A DNA stretch of 64,000 nt from Duganella sp. 1224. Lineage in GTDB: Bacteria > Pseudomonadota > Gammaproteobacteria > Burkholderiales > Burkholderiaceae_D. Positions 57,879-64,000 of this stretch are shown in pieces. A model generated the notes under the pieces. That model had not been told where the DNA came from. It ran no database searches and saw only the letters and a program-made list of their open reading frames with translations. Within the stretch, counting starts at the first letter, position 1, and every line of letters begins with the position of its first letter. Location of the stretch: positions 310,001 through 374,000 of the forward strand of contig NZ_JACBYS010000001.1 of the NCBI RefSeq assembly GCF_013408245.1, given 5' to 3'. The position numbers were made by a program, and so were the translations under genes.

Positions 57879-60494
57879 ATGCAGATTCAATACAGGAGCG
57901 TTGTGCTGGCGCTGATGTTGATGGCCGGCGGCCCGGCGTGGCCGCAGGCGGCAACGTCGCAGCCGGTGGCGGATCGGGGCGCGTTGGCCGGCGTGGCGCG
58001 CGGCGCCAGCATCAAGCTGCGGTGGGAGTTGGTGCGCAATGTGTTCAGCGACAGCGCGCCGGGCGGCAGCACGCAGGCGCGCCTGATCCTGCGGAATCTG
58101 GACACGCGGCCGCTGCCGGCGCGGGGCTGGTCGCTGTACCTGAACTGGATGGAGGGCGTGGCAACCGGGCCGCTGTCGGGCAATCTGGTGTTGGAACAGG
58201 TGGCGGGCAATCTGTTTCGCATTCGTCCGGCGCCGGGGTTTGCCGGCGTGGCGCCGGGACAGACGCTGAATATCGATTACGTTCATCCGGACTTGGTGAT
58301 CAAGCTGGCCAAGGCGCCGGTGGGACCGTACCTGGTGTATGACGCGGCGCCGGATGTCGGACAGGCCATTGCGGACTACGAACTGTTGCCGGTGACGCGG
58401 CCGGAGCAGCTGGACAAGGGCAACAGCGGCGCCAAGCCGGTGGTGACGCCGCAGGATACCTATCGCCGCAACACCAGCGCTGATTTGCTGCCGGCGGACG
58501 CGCTGCCGATGGTGCTGCCAACGCCGCTGTCGCTGTGGCGCGGCAGCGGCACGCTGCGCCTGCCCGTTGCGCCAGCCATCGTGGCGCCGGCATCGCTCGG
58601 CAACGAGGCTGCGCTGGCGCGCTCGCTGTTCGGCGCCGCCGCACCGGTGCGGAGTGCGCGGGATGGCGCTGCGGCACCGGGTGTTGCGGCGCCGGGTGCC
58701 GCGTCCGCCGCGCCGCAATTGCGGCTGAGCACCGGCAAGGTGCCGGGCCAATCCTCGCCGGAAGCGTACGCGCTGACGATCGACGACAACGGCATCGCCA
58801 TCGTCGGCAACAGCGCGGCCGGCGTGGCGTATGGCCTGCAATCGCTGCGCGACTTGCTGCCGCTGCCGGGCGCCGCCCCAAATGGCGTCGACCTGCCGCA
58901 ACTGCAGATCGTCGACGCGCCGCGCTTTGGCTACCGCGGTTTCCAGCTCGACGTCGGCCGCAACTTCCACACCAAGGAAACGGTGTTCAAGTGGCTGGAC
59001 CTGATGGCGCGCTACAAGCTGAATGCATTCCACTTCCACCTGACCGAGGATGAAGGCTGGCGCCTGGAGATCCCCGGCCTGCCGGAACTGACCAGCATCG
59101 GCGCGGTACGCGGCCACAGCGCCAGGCCGGGTGTGCGGCTGCAACCGGCCTACGGCTCCGGCCCAGATCCGAACGACCCGAGCGGCTCCGGCTACTACAC
59201 CCGGGCCGACTACATCGAGATCCTGCGCTACGCCGCCGCGCGCCACATCGAGGTCATTCCCGAAGTGGAAATGCCCGGCCACGCGCGCGCCGCCGTCAAG
59301 GCCATGGAAGCGCGCTACCAGCGCCTGAAAGCCGCCGGCAAGCCGGGCGCCGCCAACTATCTGCTGAGCGATCCGGACGACAAATCGGAATACAAGTCGC
59401 CGCAGCTGTACACCGACCATGTGATCAATCCCGGCCTGGAGTCCAGCTACACCTTCATCGACCACGTCATCACCCAGATCGTCGCCATGCACCGGGAGGC
59501 CGGCGCGCCGCTGCGCACCATTCACGTCGGCGGCGACGAACTGCCGCGCGGCGCATGGGAAAAGTCGCCGGCCAGCCTGGCGCTGATGCGCGAGAAGCAC
59601 CTGGAATCCACCGCCGACCTGTGGGACTACTTCTACGACCGCGTGGACGGCATGCTGAAGAAGCACGGCCTGTTCGCCTCCGGCTGGGAGGAGCTGGCCG
59701 GCCGCGTCACCACGCTGCGCGGCCAAAGCAAGCTGATACCCAATCCCCTGTTCACCCAGCGCGGCTTCAGCGCCTACGTCTGGAACAACACCGAGGGCGC
59801 GGAGGACCTGGCCTACCGCCTGGCCAACGCCGGCTACGACGTGGTGCTGGCGCCGGTGACCAAGATGTACATGGACATGTCGCACAATCCCAATCCCGAG
59901 GAGCCGGGCGTCAACTGGGGCGCCTACGTGGAGCTGGACACGGTGTACGACTTCATCCCGCTGGACTACATGAAGAACGCCAATCCGCCGCTGATTGGCA
60001 AGGACAGCCTGACCGATTACGGCAAGCGCCACGTGCGCGGCATGGAGGCGACGCTGTTCACCGAGACGATACGCGACCCGTCGCGCATCGATTACCTGGT
60101 CATGCCGCGCCTGCTGGCGGTGGCCGAGCGGGCCTGGGCGCCCGATCCAGCATGGGCCACCGAGAACGACGCCGCCAAGGCCACCGCGCTGCATCGCGCC
60201 GCGTGGTCGGGCTTCGTCAACGCGCTGGGCCAGCGCGTGCTGCCGCGCCTCGACCTGGAAAAGACCGGCGTCATGTACCGTATCGCGCCACCGGGCCTGA
60301 TGCTGGACGGCGGGCGGGTACTGGTCAACCACGTGCTGCCGGGGATCACGCTGCGCTACACCAGCGACGGCAGCACACCTACCGCCAACAGCAAGCTGGT
60401 GGCGGGCGCCATCGCGGACAAGGGCGTGATCCAGGTAGCGGCCTTTGACCGCAACGGCCGCGCGGGCCTGGTGTCCCGCATCGACAATCCTTGA
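57879..60494 (+). CDS. Exported beta-N-acetylhexosaminidase, GH20 (chitobiase type)
   Basis: An 871-residue exported enzyme that removes terminal GlcNAc/GalNAc from chitooligosaccharides. ATG 57879 has AGGA 5 bases upstream; signal peptide about 1-24. Order: chitobiase N-terminal domain (about 35-190), GH20b domain, then the GH20 barrel with GYRGFQLDVGRNFHTKETVFKWLDLMARYKLN, HFHLTEDEGWRLEI, and catalytic D553-E554 in HVGGDELPRG. A C-terminal Ig-like CHB_HEX_C segment (RVLVNHVLPGITLRYTSDGSTP) ends it. nagX follows after 10 bp. Confidence 0.93.
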   Translation: MQIQYRSVVLALMLMAGGPAWPQAATSQPVADRGALAGVARGASIKLRWELVRNVFSDSAPGGSTQARLILRNLDTRPLPARGWSLYLNWMEGVATGPLSGNLVLEQVAGNLFRIRPAPGFAGVAPGQTLNIDYVHPDLVIKLAKAPVGPYLVYDAAPDVGQAIADYELLPVTRPEQLDKGNSGAKPVVTPQDTYRRNTSADLLPADALPMVLPTPLSLWRGSGTLRLPVAPAIVAPASLGNEAALARSLFGAAAPVRSARDGAAAPGVAAPGAASAAPQLRLSTGKVPGQSSPEAYALTIDDNGIAIVGNSAAGVAYGLQSLRDLLPLPGAAPNGVDLPQLQIVDAPRFGYRGFQLDVGRNFHTKETVFKWLDLMARYKLNAFHFHLTEDEGWRLEIPGLPELTSIGAVRGHSARPGVRLQPAYGSGPDPNDPSGSGYYTRADYIEILRYAAARHIEVIPEVEMPGHARAAVKAMEARYQRLKAAGKPGAANYLLSDPDDKSEYKSPQLYTDHVINPGLESSYTFIDHVITQIVAMHREAGAPLRTIHVGGDELPRGAWEKSPASLALMREKHLESTADLWDYFYDRVDGMLKKHGLFASGWEELAGRVTTLRGQSKLIPNPLFTQRGFSAYVWNNTEGAEDLAYRLANAGYDVVLAPVTKMYMDMSHNPNPEEPGVNWGAYVELDTVYDFIPLDYMKNANPPLIGKDSLTDYGKRHVRGMEATLFTETIRDPSRIDYLVMPRLLAVAERAWAPDPAWATENDAAKATALHRAAWSGFVNALGQRVLPRLDLEKTGVMYRIAPPGLMLDGGRVLVNHVLPGITLRYTSDGSTPTANSKLVAGAIADKGVIQVAAFDRNGRAGLVSRIDNP

Positions 60495-60504
60495 GGAAGG
60501 CTGA

Positions 60505-61614
60505 ATGAACATATCGCAGCAACGTTCGCAAGCCATCGACGTGCTGCGCGGCCTCACGGTCGCGCTGATGATCATGGTGAACATGCCCGGCACGCCGGAA
60601 ACCGCCTACGCTCCCTTCCTGCACGCCGCCTGGCATGGACTGACGCTGACCGACCTGGTGTTCCCGACCTTTATGTTCGTGGTGGGCACGGCGCTGGCAT
60701 TCACGCTGGAGAAGTACGAGGGCATGGGCGAGGCAGCGGTGCTGAGGAAAATCTTCACCCGCACGGCGCTGATCTTCCTGTGCGGCTTTCTGATGTACTG
60801 GTTCCCGTTCTTCAGCTTTGACCACGGCGTGTCGCTGATGCCGTTCTCCGGCACGCGCGTGTTCGGCGTCCTGCAGCGCATCGCGCTGGGTTACTGCGCG
60901 GCCTCGCTGATCCTGCACTACAGCGGCGAGAAGGGCGCGCTGGCGTTCTCGGTGCTGGCGCTGTTGGGCTACTGGGCGCTGATGGCGGCGTTCGGCGATG
61001 ACACGCTGGAGGGTAACGCGCAGCGCAAGCTGGACCTGCTGCTGCTGGGCGAGGCGCATATGTACCATGGCGAAGGCATCGCCTTCGATCCGGAGGGCAT
61101 CCTCAGCACGCTGCCGGCCATCGTCAACGTGCTGGCCGGGTATTTCGCCGGACGGCTGGTGCGCCGGCTCGGCGCCAGCTACGAGACGATCGCCAGGCTG
61201 CTGCTGGCCGGCGCCGTGCTGGCGGCGCTGGGCCTGAGCTGGAGCAGCGTGTTCCCGCTGAATAAAAAGCTGTGGACCAGTTCCTATACGCTGGTCACCA
61301 TCGCCATCGACCTCGGCGCGCTGTCGGTGCTGCTGTACGTGATCGACCTGCGCGGGCGGCGCGGCTGGACCTATTTCTTCGAGGTCTTCGGGCGCAATAC
61401 CCTGTTTATCTATTTGTTCAGCGAGCTGCTGGCCACACTATTCTTCATCAACCAGATCGGCGGGCTGTCGGTGTTTGACTGGGTCTACCAGCACCTGTTC
61501 CGCCCCTGGGCCGGCGCGCGCAACGGCACGCTGCTGTGGGCGGTCACCTATATGCTGGGCTGCTGGCTGGTCGGCTACGCGCTCGACCGCAGGAAAATCT
61601 ATATCAAGCTCTGA
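60505..61614 (+). CDS. nagX: NagX-like membrane acyltransferase (HGSNAT family, DUF5009)
   Basis: A 369-residue inner-membrane protein with about ten membrane helices, starting with the family motif QRSQAIDVLRGLTVALMIMVNMPG and TLTDLVFPTFMFVVGTALAFTL. It belongs to the heparan-alpha-glucosaminide N-acetyltransferase-like (NagX) family, which in chitin-degrading proteobacteria is encoded with GlcNAc-utilisation genes. It is co-transcribed with the GH20 gene (10-bp gap). The reaction in bacteria is unsettled; transport or acetylation of GlcNAc at the membrane has been proposed. Confidence 0.88.
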   Translation: MNISQQRSQAIDVLRGLTVALMIMVNMPGTPETAYAPFLHAAWHGLTLTDLVFPTFMFVVGTALAFTLEKYEGMGEAAVLRKIFTRTALIFLCGFLMYWFPFFSFDHGVSLMPFSGTRVFGVLQRIALGYCAASLILHYSGEKGALAFSVLALLGYWALMAAFGDDTLEGNAQRKLDLLLLGEAHMYHGEGIAFDPEGILSTLPAIVNVLAGYFAGRLVRRLGASYETIARLLLAGAVLAALGLSWSSVFPLNKKLWTSSYTLVTIAIDLGALSVLLYVIDLRGRRGWTYFFEVFGRNTLFIYLFSELLATLFFINQIGGLSVFDWVYQHLFRPWAGARNGTLLWAVTYMLGCWLVGYALDRRKIYIKL

Positions 61615-61741
61615 CGCGCCTCCCATCCCCGGATATTGTCGTCCAGTCGCCGTTTTGTGCAGTTCGTCGCATTCCGCGTCGGTGGCGCGGTGGCGCGCTT
61701 TATGATTATGATAGCTGCAACAACCTCTGAGGAATTCCACA

Positions 61742-62509
61742 ATGAATAAGCTTTTCCAGGTCGGCCTGCTGTTTGCCGCGTTCTGCGCCTTGTTTGGTCG
61801 CGCCAGTGCCGCTGACGAGGTCACCGAGACGCGTGTGATCACGATCGACGCCCGCGTGGTGCGCGTCAAGGTGGACGGGGTCATCGATCTCAAGCTGCGC
61901 CAGGGCGAGACGCCGTCGCTCAAGATCACCGGCGAAAAGCGCTACATGGACAAGCTGACGGCGTCGCAATCGGGCGACACCTTGCACCTGGAAACCGAGG
62001 GGCGCGGCATCAAGGTGGGGCGCGGCACCACCCGCGCCGAGCTGGTGCTGCCCAACCTGCGCGAAGTGGTGTCGGAGGGCGTTGGCTCGACCGACATCAA
62101 CGGCTTCAGCGGCGACAAGCTGGAGCTGACGATGGACGGCGCCGGCAGCATGAAGCTGGTGGGCGATTACCGCGCGCTCAAGGCCAACCTGGGCGGCGTC
62201 GGCAGCATGAATCTGTGGCTCAGCCAGAACGACGAGGCGGACCTCGACCTGCGCGGCGCCGGCTACATCACGCTGGGCGGGCGCAGCAAGCTGCTGAAGG
62301 CCAATCTGGGCGGCGTCGGCGGCCTCAACGCGCAGCAGTTCCAGGCCGATTCGGTCAACATCGACCTGAGCGGCCTGGGCAACGCCACCGTGACCGCCAA
62401 GACCAACGCCACGCTGAACCTGAGCGGCCTGGGATCGGTCATTGTGTATGGCAAGCCGCTGAACCGCGACGTCAGCGTCGACGGTCTGGGCAAGGTCAGC
62501 TGGAAGTAA
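61742..62509 (+). CDS. Exported head-GIN (DUF2807) domain protein
   Basis: A 255-residue exported protein, signal peptide about 1-22 (FGRASAAD). The mature part is a right-handed parallel beta-helix of head-GIN repeats with recurring GIGxxxL-like turns: LREVVSEGVGSTDING, LTMDGAGSMKL, ANLGGVGSMNL, DLRGAGYITLGG, LSGLGNATVTA, LSGLGSVIVYG. The family is common in Bacteroidetes and present in proteobacteria; adhesion or scaffold roles are proposed. It has its own 127-bp upstream spacer. Confidence 0.85.
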   Translation: MNKLFQVGLLFAAFCALFGRASAADEVTETRVITIDARVVRVKVDGVIDLKLRQGETPSLKITGEKRYMDKLTASQSGDTLHLETEGRGIKVGRGTTRAELVLPNLREVVSEGVGSTDINGFSGDKLELTMDGAGSMKLVGDYRALKANLGGVGSMNLWLSQNDEADLDLRGAGYITLGGRSKLLKANLGGVGGLNAQQFQADSVNIDLSGLGNATVTAKTNATLNLSGLGSVIVYGKPLNRDVSVDGLGKVSWK

Positions 62510-62533
62510 CCACACCCATAGATATAACGCGAT

Positions 62534-63142
62534 ATGAACAAATTCATACTAGCAATGGTGATCGCTCTGGGCTGGCCCGCAGCCGCGATGGCCGGATTCG
62601 CCGAGGGGGCGACCGCGTACAACGCCAAGAACTATGCGGCGGCGCTGAAGGAGATCCGGCCGCTGGCGCAGGCCGGCAATGCCGATGCCGAGCATCTGTT
62701 GGGGCTGATGTACTACATGGGGCGCGGCGTGCCGCAGGACTACAAGGCGGCGCTGGAGTGGCACCGCAAGGCGGCCCTCAAGGGCAAGGCTGACGCGCAG
62801 TACGTGGTGGGCGCCATGTATTACACCGGCAACGCGGTGATCCAGGATCACAAGCAGGCGGTGGCATGGTTCCGCAAGGCGGCCGAGCAGGGGCATGTGC
62901 AGGCGCAGCAGGTGCTGGGGCTGATGTACCGGTATCACATGGGCGGGGTGCCGCAGGATAACGTGATTGCCTATATGTTGTGGAACCTGGCGGCGGCCGG
63001 CGGTTCGGCCAACGCCGCTGAGCAGCGCGGGCAGGTGATGCGGACCATGACGCAGGAGCAGATCGAAGAAGGGCAGGCGTTGTCGGCGGCCTGGAAGCCG
63101 AACACCCCCTTACCGCAGAAGTCGCGCACCGGCGGCGGCTGA
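62534..63142 (+). CDS. Exported SEL1-repeat protein
   Basis: A 202-residue protein, signal peptide about 1-20 (AAMAGFAE). Residues about 24-165 form SEL1-type helical repeats: AEHLLGLMYYMGRGVPQDYKAALEWHRKAALKGKADAQYVVGAMYYTGNAVIQDHKQAVAWFRKAAEQGHVQAQQVLG (shown as AEHLLGLMYYMGRGVPQDYK) and NVIAYMLWNLAAAGGSANAA. Such proteins act as protein-interaction scaffolds. It sits 24 bp after the head-GIN gene, possibly in one transcript; a palindromic repeat follows. Confidence 0.85.
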   Translation: MNKFILAMVIALGWPAAAMAGFAEGATAYNAKNYAAALKEIRPLAQAGNADAEHLLGLMYYMGRGVPQDYKAALEWHRKAALKGKADAQYVVGAMYYTGNAVIQDHKQAVAWFRKAAEQGHVQAQQVLGLMYRYHMGGVPQDNVIAYMLWNLAAAGGSANAAEQRGQVMRTMTQEQIEEGQALSAAWKPNTPLPQKSRTGGG

Positions 63143-63159
63143 CACCCCTCAGCGACAGA

Positions 63160-63189
63160 GGGGTCTGACCCCGTACGGGGTCAGACCCC
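63160..63189. repeat. 30-bp perfect palindrome, copy 4 of 4
   Basis: The same GGGGTCTGACCCC / GTAC / complement palindrome as copies 1-3, between the SEL1 gene and a quinone oxidoreductase gene. The right flank (GCAGCGGAGCGCCGTGCGGGGTAAAA) is related, in inverted orientation, to the left flank of copy 1 (ACCCCGCAC...). Confidence 0.85.
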
Positions 63190-63241
63190 GCAGCGGAGCG
63201 CCGTGCGGGGTAAAATTGCCCTTTCTGAGAAAGGCTCCCCC

Positions 63242-64000
63242 ATGCGCGCAATCGAAATCACCCAGCCCGGCCCGGCCGATGTCCTGAAACTGTGCGAACG
63301 CCAGATGCCGGTGGTCAAAGCCGGCGAGGTGCTGATCAAGGTCCACGTGGCCGGCGTCAACCGCCCGGACGTGTTCCAGCGCCAGGGCAATTACGCGCCG
63401 CCGCCGGGCGCGTCCGACATCCCCGGCCTGGAAGTGGCCGGTGAAATCGTCGACGGCGATCTCGACTACACCACCCTCGATATCGGCGACCACGTCTGCG
63501 CTTTGGTGCAGGGCGGCGGCTATGCCGAGTACGTTGTTGCACCAATACAGCAGGTTTTACCGGTCCCGAAGGGCTGGTCGATGCTCGAAGCGGCAACGAT
63601 TCCGGAAAATTACTTCACAGTCTGGAGCAACGTGTTTGACCGCGCCCATCTGGCCGGCGGCGAGACCTTGTTGGTGCAGGGCGGCAGCTCCGGCATCGGC
63701 GTCACCGCCATCCAGCTGGCGTCGGCGATGGGCCACCGTGTGTTTGCCACCGCCGGCTCGGACGACAAGGTGGCGGCCTGCATGAAGCTCGGCGCCGAGC
63801 GCGGCATCAACTATAAAACCGAGGATTTCGCCACCGTGGTCAAGTCGCTGACCAACGACCGCGGCGTCGACGTCATCCTCGACATGGTGGCCGGCGACTA
63901 CCTGCCGCGCGAGCTGTCCTGCCTGGCGGACGATGGCCGCATCGCCATCATCGCCACCCTGGGCGGCGCCAAGGGCACGCTGGACATGGGCCAGGTGCTG
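63242..64000 (+). CDS. NAD(P)H quinone oxidoreductase, PIG3/zinc-free MDR family (3' end outside window)
   Basis: The open frame runs 253 codons from ATG 63242 to the window edge without a stop. It begins MRAIEITQPGPADVLKLCER, has an N-terminal GroES-like domain (NRPDVFQRQGNYAPPPGASD, IPGLEVAGEIVDGD) without zinc-ligand cysteines, then the Rossmann motif VQGGSSGIGVTAIQLASAMG and SDDKVAACMKLGA. This pattern is that of the PIG3 quinone oxidoreductases that reduce quinones with NADPH. The C-terminal part is missing only because the window ends. Confidence 0.9.
   Translation, partial: MRAIEITQPGPADVLKLCERQMPVVKAGEVLIKVHVAGVNRPDVFQRQGNYAPPPGASDIPGLEVAGEIVDGDLDYTTLDIGDHVCALVQGGGYAEYVVAPIQQVLPVPKGWSMLEAATIPENYFTVWSNVFDRAHLAGGETLLVQGGSSGIGVTAIQLASAMGHRVFATAGSDDKVAACMKLGAERGINYKTEDFATVVKSLTNDRGVDVILDMVAGDYLPRELSCLADDGRIAIIATLGGAKGTLDMGQVL

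Noticed and set aside
57510..60593. A 1027-codon minus-strand open frame opposite the GH20 gene
   Set aside because: Antisense shadow of the hexosaminidase gene. Arg/His/Gln-rich, without family features.

Overview
The window is a chromosomal segment of a high-GC betaproteobacterium, most likely an Oxalobacteraceae member (Massilia/Duganella-like). This is inferred from the gene order (isc cluster, ilvIHC, pssA and leuA close together, a sigma factor/DUF3619/DUF3106/RDD block upstream of ilv), from the protein sequences, and from the palindromic GGGTCTGACCCC repeats scattered between genes. No rRNA, CRISPR array, prophage or intact insertion sequence is visible.

Bases 1-6700 hold the iron-sulfur assembly operon (iscS 3' end, iscU, iscA, hscB, hscA, fdx, iscX), continuing with almost no spacing into a methyltransferase, threonine aldolase and an RluF-like pseudouridine synthase. 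A 38-bp perfect inverted repeat sits between hscB and hscA. Bases 6.8-11.3 kb carry, on the minus strand, a secreted prolyl oligopeptidase and a sigma factor operon. From 11.7 to 21 kb comes branched-chain amino acid synthesis (ilvI, ilvH, ilvC, leuA) with pssA, a tandem pair of SIMPL-domain secreted proteins and a PfkB sugar kinase. From 21 to 31 kb come envelope proteins, rpsO-pnp with clear terminators, a CrtO-type acyltransferase, a YCII protein, a cytochrome c/sugar dehydrogenase fusion, a chemoreceptor and an alpha/beta hydrolase.

The most striking region is 31.4-45.4 kb, entirely on the minus strand. It holds two tandem copies of a three-subunit respiratory (FdnGHI-type) formate dehydrogenase, then fdhE, selA, selB and tRNA-Sec (selC). 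The upstream alpha subunit has an in-frame TGA at the active-site position followed by a bacterial SECIS hairpin, so it is a selenoprotein. The downstream alpha subunit has TGC (Cys) at the same position and the hairpin is gone. One locus therefore carries a selenium-dependent and a selenium-independent isoenzyme plus most of the selenocysteine machinery (selD and fdhD are not in the window).

From 45.5 to 49.1 kb a MINPP-type histidine phosphatase (probable phytase) is paired with a TonB-dependent receptor. From 49.2 to 55.8 kb lies a beta-mannan utilisation locus: a LacI regulator, an AGE-family isomerase and a PfkB kinase are divergent from a GH5 mannanase and two SGNH esterases, one of them CE2-like. 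Two matching 19-bp operator-like palindromes lie in the divergent promoter region. The window ends with LrgA/LrgB-type membrane proteins and a divergent LysR regulator, a GH20 hexosaminidase with NagX, two small secreted proteins (head-GIN and SEL1), and the start of a quinone oxidoreductase.
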